64,000 bases of DNA from an uncultured Alistipes sp. GTDB lineage: Bacteria > Bacteroidota > Bacteroidia > Bacteroidales > Rikenellaceae. Position 1 is the first letter of the stretch. Each line of letters begins with the position of its first letter. Where the stretch lies: NCBI GenBank assembly GCA_944321765.1, contig CALUMQ010000001.1, positions 1 through 64,000 on the forward strand, written 5' to 3'. This document shows, piece after piece, positions 44,367 through 50,610 of the stretch. The translations under genes were made by a program, and so were the position numbers. The notes beneath the pieces are model-generated. The model saw only the letters and a list, made by a program, of their open reading frames with translations, was not told the DNA's origin and did not search any database.

Positions 44367-44588
44367 ATGTATTGGACGCTTGAACTGGCATCGAAACTCG
44401 AAGATGCTCCGTGGCCTGCGACGAAAGAGGAATTGATTGACTATGCAGTACGATCGGGCGCACCCCTTGAAGTTCTGGAGAATCTGCAGGAGATCGAGGA
44501 TGAAGGAGATATTTACGAATCCATCGAAGATATCTGGCCCGACTATCCGTCGAAAGATGACTTCTTCTTCAACGAGGAAGAGTATTGA
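44367..44588 (+). CDS. DUF2795 protein, target of a 22-bp duplication at its 3' end
   Basis: 73 aa small acidic protein (MYWTLELASKLEDAPWPATKEELIDYAVRSG..., then Glu/Asp-rich, ending FFFNEEEY), fitting DUF2795, a small domain of unknown function. The last 22 coding bases (44565-44586) recur at 45783-45804. Here the stop is TGA, supplied by the inserted DNA; at the distant copy the frame would end in TAA followed by a terminator. The gene therefore keeps its full product after the insertion. Confidence 0.85.
   Translation: MYWTLELASKLEDAPWPATKEELIDYAVRSGAPLEVLENLQEIEDEGDIYESIEDIWPDYPSKDDFFFNEEEY
44565..44586. repeat. left 22-bp direct repeat (attL-like)
   Basis: Exact copy of 45783-45804, inside the 3' end of the DUF2795 gene. 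It contains the dyad TCTTC-N6-GAAGA. At 22 bp it is longer than usual transposon target duplications. Confidence 0.85.
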
Positions 44589-44597
44589 CGCTCATCG

Positions 44598-44614
44598 ATT
44601 CGAATAGTTCGAAT
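44598..44614. repeat. 7-3-7 palindrome at the left end of the island
   Basis: ATTCGAA-TAG-TTCGAAT, 12 bases inside the left repeat. Position and symmetry suggest a recombinase or regulator site. Confidence 0.4.
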
Positions 44615-44617
44615 ATT

Positions 44618-44682
44618 AGGCCATCAAATATCAGCGCGACAAACAATGAGAATTTGTTTGCCGCGCTGGTGTTTTATGGCCT
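44618..44682 (+). terminator. long imperfect hairpin at the left end of the island
   Basis: Arms of about 28 bases (44618-44644 and 44655-44682, from AGGCCAT to ATGGCCT) with a few mismatches. It could terminate the DUF2795 transcript that lost its native terminator, or be a structural end of the element. There is no long T run. Confidence 0.45.
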
Positions 44683-44786
44683 CAATGTTTGGCCATAAAT
44701 AATAATAATATCGTAGAAAAGTTGAAGAAAAACACTATTTTTATAAATTTAAATTACAATCACATAGTAAAATATCAGCCCTCATC

Positions 44787-45635
44787 ATGATTAGAATTTC
44801 TTTTTTTGAAAAATATGAAAAAGACCTTCGATTAAAGTTTCAACGTTTTATTAATGAAGCCAAGCATAATGCACTGGAAGTTTCAGACTTTTTAGTTTGC
44901 CAACAAGGAGGATTTTATAATTGGGAAGGATACCCTTGTATTGGTTTAGGAGAAGTTGGATTAAATAATCTACAAAAAGCACATATCATTGATAATTTAG
45001 GTCCAGCTATATGCACTTCTAATGATAATTATTATAAAGAAAACGGTAACAGATTCTTTAATGGAACAACTGATTTTGAGAGTTGCATAATGAAAGTCTG
45101 CAATATGTATCTCGATATTTGGGAAAATGAGTGGTTTCTTAGAATTTTTAAAGAACTTGTTCTGATAGCCAATGGAAAGCATTATGATTGGGATCTAGAT
45201 TTAAGTAAACTTAAGGATACCGGGAAAGGTAATTTTATTAGAAATGAGATAATCGGAGGCCTTGATACGTACCCATATTTACAAGAAGTAGTAAAAGTTG
45301 GATATAATAGCGATCTTCGTAATGCTGTAGGCCATTCTCAATATCATATCGTACCAGGAGGTATATGGTTTGATAATTTTGGAAGAAATAAATATTCAAC
45401 ATCAAGAGGCCTTTCTTTTGAAGAATGGGAAAAAATAATTATTTACGCTTGGCTTATTTTTAGACTCGTATTCAGCATATTGTATCAGTTGGCAACCACT
45501 ACATTCTTTACAATAGCCCAAAAAACCATATCAGGAGGTGTACCAATTATGGTACCAGACAAAAACGGAACATGGCGTTATCAATATATTTATCCAGATT
45601 CTACCGGTCATGTTTGGAGATTTACAAAACAATGA
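44787..45635 (+). CDS. Rx4H (HEPN-like) island cargo protein
   Basis: 282 aa, AT-rich, the only intact gene in the island. The notable motif is LRNAVGHSQY with Arg178-x4-His183, the pattern of HEPN ribonucleases and abortive-infection proteins; helix-rich sequence precedes it and FEEWEKIIIYAWLIFRLVF follows. No signal peptide. The last residues overlap the start of a second ORF (ATGA). I infer a toxin or phage-defence role from motif and context; no specific family was recognised. Confidence 0.6.
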   Translation: MIRISFFEKYEKDLRLKFQRFINEAKHNALEVSDFLVCQQGGFYNWEGYPCIGLGEVGLNNLQKAHIIDNLGPAICTSNDNYYKENGNRFFNGTTDFESCIMKVCNMYLDIWENEWFLRIFKELVLIANGKHYDWDLDLSKLKDTGKGNFIRNEIIGGLDTYPYLQEVVKVGYNSDLRNAVGHSQYHIVPGGIWFDNFGRNKYSTSRGLSFEEWEKIIIYAWLIFRLVFSILYQLATTTFFTIAQKTISGGVPIMVPDKNGTWRYQYIYPDSTGHVWRFTKQ

Positions 45636-45745
45636 ACAAAATTAAAGAATTGTGTGAATCAAGGATATTTCCCCGTCCACACTTATTCCTTCCATCGCCT
45701 CAGAGCGTCTCAGACGGTACGGTTAGTTTGCGCAAATTTCATTGA
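45632..45745 (+). pseudogene. 37-codon ORF overlapping the cargo gene, probably truncated
   Basis: ATG at 45632 overlaps the cargo stop as ATGA. It begins MNKIKELCESRIF in AT-rich DNA and then changes into GC-richer sequence (PRPHLFLPSPQ...) to a stop at 45743-45745. The change of composition about 40 bases in suggests a second gene of the cargo operon that was cut by a deletion. Confidence 0.4.
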
Positions 45746-45773
45746 TTATTGCATAATGTATTGATAATCAATG
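45740..45773. repeat. 10-bp inverted repeat at the right end of the island
   Basis: CATTGATTAT and its exact complement ATAATCAATG separated by 14 bases, ending nine bases before the right 22-bp repeat; plausible recombinase arm site. Confidence 0.45.
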
Positions 45774-45782
45774 TAGATAAAT

Positions 45783-45804
45783 TTCTTCAACGAGGAAGAG
45801 TATT
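45783..45804. repeat. right 22-bp direct repeat (attR-like)
   Basis: Exact copy of 44565-44586. Read in the DUF2795 frame it ends TAT TAA and is followed by that gene's terminator, so this is the original gene end. Confidence 0.85.
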
Positions 45805-45855
45805 AAGCCTGTTTCGGAGGCAAAAACCTCAAAATACGCCTTTTAAAAACTTTCT

Positions 45856-45882
45856 AATGCGACCTTCGGGTCGCATTTTTTA
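45856..45882 (+). terminator. original DUF2795 terminator
   Basis: AATGCGACC-TTCG-GGTCGCATT followed by TTTTT. It now lies about 1.27 kb from the gene it served. Confidence 0.85.
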
Positions 45883-46001
45883 TGATGAAAAGTGCTTGGA
45901 GAGGAGGCATTTTGCGCACAACTGTGTAAATTTGCAGTACGTGCGGATTTCGATCTGTATGTGTTGATGATCCCGAACCCTTTTATTCAAATCTTATATT
46001 C

Positions 46002-46418
46002 ATGAATACCGCAAATACCCCCAACCTCTCATGTCGTGTGGCGCGTATGCTGTCCGTGTCTCTGCTGATGGCCGGAACCGCGCTTCTTACGGGCTGTAAA
46101 ACTTCGTCCGGGACGAGTGATGGCCCGGTGATCATTGCTGCCAGAATGCACGTAAAAAGCGAATGCGTCGGGGCTTTCAAGCAGCTTGCCGCTCCGTTGA
46201 TCGAGACGACGCGCCAGGAGCCCGGATGTCTTCAGTATGATTTTTACCAGGAGGCCCAGGATTCTACCGTGTTTTTCTTTTACGAGGTATATGCTGACCG
46301 GGCTGCACAGGAGTTGCACTCCGGGAGTGATTACCTTGCGCGTTTTGTGCAGGCGCGTGCTCCCATGCTTTGCAGCCCTTCGGAGGCTACCATCTACGAT
46401 GGGGCCCGGAAACGTTAA
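46002..46418 (+). CDS. antibiotic-biosynthesis-monooxygenase-like (ABM) lipoprotein
   Basis: 138 aa, lipobox LLTGC (Cys32). The mature part is one ABM dimeric ferredoxin-like domain: IIAARMHVKSECVGAFKQLAAPLIETTRQEPGCLQYDFYQ and FFFYEVYADRAAQELHSGSDYL. Related proteins (YgiN-like) oxidise quinols or have unknown substrates; export as a lipoprotein is a variation seen in Bacteroidota. It is a single gene just downstream of the island. Confidence 0.85.
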   Translation: MNTANTPNLSCRVARMLSVSLLMAGTALLTGCKTSSGTSDGPVIIAARMHVKSECVGAFKQLAAPLIETTRQEPGCLQYDFYQEAQDSTVFFFYEVYADRAAQELHSGSDYLARFVQARAPMLCSPSEATIYDGARKR

Positions 46419-46429
46419 ATGAACAGGGT

Positions 46430-46469
46430 GGGATTCAGCCGGGAGAAGGTACTCTCTTGGTTGAATCCC
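46430..46469 (+). terminator. hairpin after the ABM gene
   Basis: 17-base arms with two mismatches or wobbles around AGGTAC, eleven bases after the stop. No T run, so it may be a weak terminator or processing structure. Confidence 0.4.
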
Positions 46470-46617
46470 GCTGTTGCCTGTTCTCCGGATAATTTTCCCG
46501 AAAAGAACTGCCGTCGGACTTCGGGATCGACAGCTTTGTCAAACTGTCTCAGATGTTGTTTCTCGCATCCCGAGCCGGAAGATTCCGTGTCCACCCACCG
46601 CCCCGGCCGGATAAAAC

Positions 46618-46654
46618 GAAAGAAGCGATGACCGTTTCGATCATCGCTTCTTTT
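46618..46654. terminator. terminator of tRNA-Lys (bidirectional)
   Basis: AGAAGCGATGA and complement around a 9-base loop directly 3' of the tRNA on the minus strand, with T/A runs on both sides. Confidence 0.75.
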
Positions 46655-46655
46655 C

Positions 46656-46731
46656 TGGTACCCCCCCAGGGGCTCGAACCCTGGACCCCAACATTAAGAG
46701 TGTCGTGCTCTACCAACTGAGCTAGAGAGGC
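46656..46731 (-). tRNA. tRNA-Lys (CUU)
   Basis: Minus-strand cloverleaf: acceptor GCCTCTC pairs with GGGGGGT (three G-U pairs), D arm GCTC/GAGC, anticodon stem CGACA/TGTTG with loop CTCTTAA (anticodon CTT), T stem CAGGG/CCCTG with TTCGAGC loop, discriminator A and encoded CCA. Confidence 0.95.
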
Positions 46732-46756
46732 ATCAATCATTATCTGATTGCGAGTG

Positions 46757-46764
46757 CAAAGGTA
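46757..46764 (-). promoter_or_regulatory. promoter -7 box TACCTTTG for tRNA-Lys
   Basis: TAnnTTTG match 25 bases upstream of the tRNA 5' end. Confidence 0.6.
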
Positions 46765-46870
46765 GCTACAATTTTTGATATTCCAAATAAATCGGCAATT
46801 TTTTTTAATTTTTTTGCGATTTTTTCGTTACCCCTTCTGTTTTTGCCCGTCCTGATTCTGTTGTCGACGG

Positions 46871-48169
46871 TTACTCCAGCTGCAACGGATCGTTGTTCCA
46901 TTCGCCGCCGCCATCGGGGTAGATCAACGGGCGGGAATCCTCGAACCGTTTCAGATTCAGATAACTTTCGTAGAGATTGATGCCGTTGGACGACTGCCGG
47001 GCGAGCGAAAAGGCGATGACCGACGGGTGCCGCTTGGTCGTATGGTAGCTGTTTGCCGTGCGTTCGATGTATGCCGACTCCCATTGCGGGTCGTTGGACG
47101 GATTGCCGCCGATGCGTCGCGAGTCTCCGCTGCGCCGGGTGTCGATGGGCGCCTGGGCGATGACGAAGAGCCCCCAACGGTCGCAGGAGTCGAGCAGCGG
47201 CTCGGAAACGGGTCCGGGCAGCAGTTTGAAGGTGTTGTATCCTTCGGCATGCATAGCCTTGATTTCTGCGGGCGAACTGTTTGCGGGCACTTCGCGAACG
47301 CGCAGTGTCCGGGGCTCGCCGTTGATCGACAGTTGCTGCTTCTCGACCGTAGCGGTGCGGAATCCCAGCGGCATCTGCATATACTCTTCGAAACGACCTT
47401 CGTACTGCGTCTTCAGCTTGAGGGTGTAGAGCGTGGGGCTCTCCGGAGCCCAGAGCGAGTCCTTGGGAATACGGGCAACGAAGCGCACGGTGTCCTCACG
47501 GCGCATGTCGAGCGTAATCTCCTTGTATCCCGTGGCGGCATTCAGTCCCGTGGGGGAGAACAGATCATAGCAGATGCGCGAAGTCCGGGGATTTAGCGCG
47601 TCGCTTTTCACGACGATAGCCACCTCGGTGGTTGCATCGCCATCTTCCGAGAGACGCGTACGGACTGCCACGTCGCGGATGTGCATCGTGGGCTGACTCA
47701 TCACGCAGGCACGGCCGATGGCGGGTGCCGGATTCTCCTTCCAGCTTTCGAGCGGTGCCGTGGGCGAGGGCTGTGCGAGGATCACCTCGATCCGGTTTCG
47801 GCCTTCCTCCACCAATTTGGTGATGTTGATCGATGCCGGGGCGTTCGCATCGGCGTTGTATGCCGCCGTACGGCCGTTGATCCGCACTTCATAATCTCCC
47901 GAAGCCTGATCCAGACAGAAGAATACCTGCCGGTTGATCCACGCGAAGGGTACGGTGAACTCCGTGGCGAATTCTCCGCCGTTCTGCTCCCAGTTGTTCA
48001 GACGGGTCATGTAACGATTGTCGGCTTCGGCCGCCGTCTCCGCCGAAGTTTCGGTGGGGTGTACGGTCAGGGCGCCGCGGGGCGCTTCGAGCCCCTGGGA
48101 GGGGGTGTATTCCTGGGCCTGTATTCCGCAGAGGGAAAAAATTGTCAGTATCGAAAGGATCGTGCGCAT
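46871..48169 (-). CDS. GH2-like protein lacking the usual catalytic Asn-Glu
   Basis: 432 aa exported protein (signal ending near GIQAQ). Order of regions: sugar-binding jelly-roll domain (about 30-165), Ig-like domain (about 170-280), then a short TIM-barrel-like part. The segment that in GH2 reads SLGNES is SLARQSS here (in HPSVIAFSLARQSSNG), so the acid/base Glu is missing, and the protein stops soon after, before the nucleophile region. It may bind rather than cleave. The ATG at 48169 begins the signal peptide. Confidence 0.75.
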   Translation of the reverse strand: MRTILSILTIFSLCGIQAQEYTPSQGLEAPRGALTVHPTETSAETAAEADNRYMTRLNNWEQNGGEFATEFTVPFAWINRQVFFCLDQASGDYEVRINGRTAAYNADANAPASINITKLVEEGRNRIEVILAQPSPTAPLESWKENPAPAIGRACVMSQPTMHIRDVAVRTRLSEDGDATTEVAIVVKSDALNPRTSRICYDLFSPTGLNAATGYKEITLDMRREDTVRFVARIPKDSLWAPESPTLYTLKLKTQYEGRFEEYMQMPLGFRTATVEKQQLSINGEPRTLRVREVPANSSPAEIKAMHAEGYNTFKLLPGPVSEPLLDSCDRWGLFVIAQAPIDTRRSGDSRRIGGNPSNDPQWESAYIERTANSYHTTKRHPSVIAFSLARQSSNGINLYESYLNLKRFEDSRPLIYPDGGGEWNNDPLQLE

Positions 48170-48221
48170 TCGTTTCGTATATTTGTCCTGCGTAAAGGTA
48201 CGTATTTTTTTCGATACTGCG

Positions 48222-48668
48222 ATGTCGGAGCTTCCGAAACTCAATTTTCCCGCCATACGCCTGCGGGCGCGCCGCCGCGAGGGGGTGGTTGAGGTATGGG
48301 ATGCCCTGCGGGGCAGCTACCTGGTGCTGACTCCCGAGGAGTGGGTTCGCCAGCACCTGATCGCCTACCTTACGACGCATTGCGGCGTGCAGCCCACGCG
48401 TATTGTCGAGGAGTACGCCGTACCGTTGAACGGGCAGCCGCAGCGGGCCGACGTGGTGGTTGTGGACGATCATGCCGCTCCGCTGCTGCTTGTTGAGTGC
48501 AAGGCGCCGGGCATTCCCGTCGGACGCCATACGCTGGAGCAGGCCGTTCGCTACAATTCGGTGCTTCACGCGCGCTACATAGTGCTGACCAACGGCCTGA
48601 AGCACTACTGCTGCGAACAGCGAGACGGGGTCTATGTGCCGCTCGACGGGTTTCCCGTCCTTTCCTGA
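48222..48668 (+). CDS. HsdR N-terminal-like (PD-(D/E)xK) domain protein
   Basis: 148 aa. The segment RADVVVVDDHAAPLLLVECKAP carries the D...ExK nuclease-fold signature of type I restriction HsdR N-terminal domains, without the helicase part. It is divergent from the GH2-like gene, and no methylase or specificity subunit is nearby. Free-standing proteins of this type are common in Bacteroidota with no established function. ATG at 48222 chosen because upstream frame lies in the divergent signal region. Confidence 0.82.
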   Translation: MSELPKLNFPAIRLRARRREGVVEVWDALRGSYLVLTPEEWVRQHLIAYLTTHCGVQPTRIVEEYAVPLNGQPQRADVVVVDDHAAPLLLVECKAPGIPVGRHTLEQAVRYNSVLHARYIVLTNGLKHYCCEQRDGVYVPLDGFPVLS

Positions 48669-48704
48669 TTCCGCGGCCCCGCCGTTTCCCGAAAGAAAAA
48701 AGGT

Positions 48705-49445
48705 TCAGAGCGTCTGGAAATTCCGCTCAATATACTCCTGAAAGGCCTCCTTGTAATTCTCCCCGATGGGTATATACTCCTCGTCGTTGAGGTATACGCG
48801 TCCCTTTACGAAGCTGCGTATCATCTTCAGATTGACAATGTAGGAGCGATGCACGCGCATGAAGAGCTCCGAGGGGAGTGCGGCTTCCATGTTTTTGAGC
48901 CGGAAGAGGGTGGTGATGGTCGAGCCGTCGGCCAGGTGCATGCGGACATATTCCCCCTCGCTTTCGAGATAGACAATGTCGGCGATTCGTACGAGCGACA
49001 CCTTGTAGTCGGCCTTCACCGAGATGTACTCCTTGTCTTTGGGGAGAGCTTCGGAGGGGGTCTCCTGTGCGGCCCGGCGGCCGTTGCGCAATTCGTAGAG
49101 CGATTGCGCCTTTGCTGCCGAGCGGCTGAACTCCGCGAAGCTGAAGGGCTTGAGCAGATAGTCCACGGCGTCGAGCTTGAACCCCTCGATGGCATATTCC
49201 GAATAGGCGGTGGTGAAGATCACCATCGGACGGTCGGAGAGTGAACGAACGAAGTCCACGCCGTTGAGATCGGGCATGTTTATGTCGACGAAGATCAGAT
49301 CGACCTTCAGCCGGATAAGTTGCTGCTGGGCTTCAAGGGCGTTGTTGCATGTTGCGACGAGTTCCAGATAGGGGATCTTCGCAATGTAGCCTGTCAGCTG
49401 GCGCAGGGCCAGCGGTTCGTCGTCTATGGCGATACATTTAAGCAT
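48705..49445 (-). CDS. LytTR-family response regulator
   Basis: 246 aa. Receiver domain with phospho-acceptor Asp54 in IFVDINMPDLNG, conserved Thr in FTTAYSEYA and Lys in LLKPFSF, then a LytTR DNA-binding domain (about 140-240, YLESEGEYVRMHL and RVHRSYIVNLKMI). It would bind promoter DNA when phosphorylated. It overlaps its histidine-kinase gene by 8 bases, which indicates that they form a pair. Confidence 0.94.
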   Translation of the reverse strand: MLKCIAIDDEPLALRQLTGYIAKIPYLELVATCNNALEAQQQLIRLKVDLIFVDINMPDLNGVDFVRSLSDRPMVIFTTAYSEYAIEGFKLDAVDYLLKPFSFAEFSRSAAKAQSLYELRNGRRAAQETPSEALPKDKEYISVKADYKVSLVRIADIVYLESEGEYVRMHLADGSTITTLFRLKNMEAALPSELFMRVHRSYIVNLKMIRSFVKGRVYLNDEEYIPIGENYKEAFQEYIERNFQTL

Positions 49446-50514
49446 GCAGGGTCGGAATTACGAGTTTTACGGTGTAGGTATTTTGGTTTTCGGAGATCTG
49501 GAGTGAATAGTTCTCCTCTCCGTAGATGAGAGCGAGCCGTTTGCGGACGTTTTCAAGCCCAATTCCGGTGTCGTGGCGCGGGGATGTCGTCGGGTGCTTG
49601 CTGTTTTCGATGACGCTGCAGACGGTGTTGTCGGCGTATTCGATGTGGAGTTGTATGAACGAGGGGCTGTTGTAGCTCACGCCGTGCTTGAAGGCGTTTT
49701 CAACGAAAACGATCAACAGCAGCGGGGGAATGGAGACCGATTCCGGAAGGTTGTGCGGATACTCCACGCGGATGTCCACGGCGTCGGTATAACGTATGCG
49801 CATCAGTTCGATGTAGTTCTTCAGGAATTGAATGTCCCGATTCAGGGAGATTCGTTCGTATCCAGAGTCGTAGAGCACGTAGCGCATCATTTTCGAGAGC
49901 TCAATCACGGCGTTTTTGGCCGATTCGGTGTCGATGTCGATCAGCGCATGGATGTTGTTGAGCGTGTTCATGAAGAAATGGGGGTTGATCTGATACTTCA
50001 GATAGTCCATTTCGGCCTGGAGGTTCTGGCGTTTGAGCACCTCCATTTTCTGTTCGTCGCGCATCGACTGATAGATGAGCTTGATACCCGTGTTGGCTCC
50101 GGTCATGAAGAATCCCAGCACGACGTTCCAGTATATTTCGAGGTTCGAGAAGGACGCCTTTCGGTAGGCGTCGAGTTGTTCGGGATCGGCCTGGTTTTTC
50201 ATGAGCAGACTGCCGGTGATATGCTCTTCGTAGATCTGCACGATCCAGAACACGACGATAATCAGCGAGATATTGCACAGGAGGTATTTCACGTATTTCC
50301 TGCGGAGCATGTATCGCGGAGCGATGAAATAGTTGTGTATGAGGAAGATGATCAGATATGGTGCGATCTGTCTCCAGGCGATGAGGACATTCTCGAGATT
50401 GATGTGCATTTCGGACATCATCTGCGAGTTGAGCACCGGCACGAGGATGATGGCCGACCATACCATGAGGTATAGGAGGTTTTCTCCGATGGCTTGTTTT
50501 CCCTGGATCTTCAT
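49438..50514 (-). CDS. LytS/YehU-type sensor histidine kinase
   Basis: 358 aa. Four membrane helices (about 12-30, 50-66, 78-95, 128-146), then a His_kinase domain with YQINPHFFMNTLNNIHAL (His179), an ATP-binding N box FVENAFKHGV and GIGLENVRKRLALIYG. It has no extracellular sensor domain, so the signal is probably membrane-related or internal. A -7 box ends five bases upstream of the ATG. Confidence 0.94.
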   Translation of the reverse strand: MKIQGKQAIGENLLYLMVWSAIILVPVLNSQMMSEMHINLENVLIAWRQIAPYLIIFLIHNYFIAPRYMLRRKYVKYLLCNISLIIVVFWIVQIYEEHITGSLLMKNQADPEQLDAYRKASFSNLEIYWNVVLGFFMTGANTGIKLIYQSMRDEQKMEVLKRQNLQAEMDYLKYQINPHFFMNTLNNIHALIDIDTESAKNAVIELSKMMRYVLYDSGYERISLNRDIQFLKNYIELMRIRYTDAVDIRVEYPHNLPESVSIPPLLLIVFVENAFKHGVSYNSPSFIQLHIEYADNTVCSVIENSKHPTTSPRHDTGIGLENVRKRLALIYGEENYSLQISENQNTYTVKLVIPTLHA

Positions 50515-50518
50515 GGCC

Positions 50519-50526
50519 CAAAGATA
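50519..50526 (-). promoter_or_regulatory. promoter -7 box TATCTTTG for the histidine kinase
   Basis: The box ends only four bases before the ATG at 50514, so the message would be leaderless or nearly so. Confidence 0.55.
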
Positions 50527-50588
50527 CGAAAAAAAGTGATGGCGCCATACGGTTGTCCCGGGCCGCCAGAAGAAAGGGGCACCATGGA

Positions 50589-50597
50589 CCCCCCCCC
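50589..50597. repeat. C9 tract upstream of the histidine-kinase promoter
   Basis: Nine C (minus-strand G9) 62 bases upstream of the -7 box and 13 bases beyond the acyl-CoA ligase stop. Length changes could alter promoter geometry. Confidence 0.8.
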
Positions 50598-50610
50598 TGT
50601 ACGGCCCCGG

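Larger units (their letters stand above)
44587..45804 (+). mobile_element. 1.2-kb AT-rich island integrated in the DUF2795 gene
   Basis: The DNA between the two 22-bp copies differs sharply from its GC-rich surroundings (codons rich in AAA, AAT, TTT, ATA). It holds one intact gene (44787-45635), a second truncated frame, a long hairpin at its left end and an inverted repeat at its right end. There is no integrase or transposase, so it is either moved in trans or is a remnant. Removing it would restore the DUF2795 gene directly next to its own terminator at 45856. Confidence 0.75.

Noticed and set aside
44206-44436. 76-codon plus frame before the DUF2795 gene
   Set aside because: Overlaps the promoter and start of the DUF2795 gene in another frame; begins with poly-Phe from a T-rich promoter region.
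44565-45804. The 22-bp duplication as a transposon target-site duplication
   Set aside because: 22 bp is longer than usual target duplications, there are no terminal inverted repeats directly at the repeat edges and no transposase; an att-type event fits better.
45749-45967. 72-codon frame across the right end of the island
   Set aside because: Runs through the right repeat and the DUF2795 terminator hairpin; no domain.
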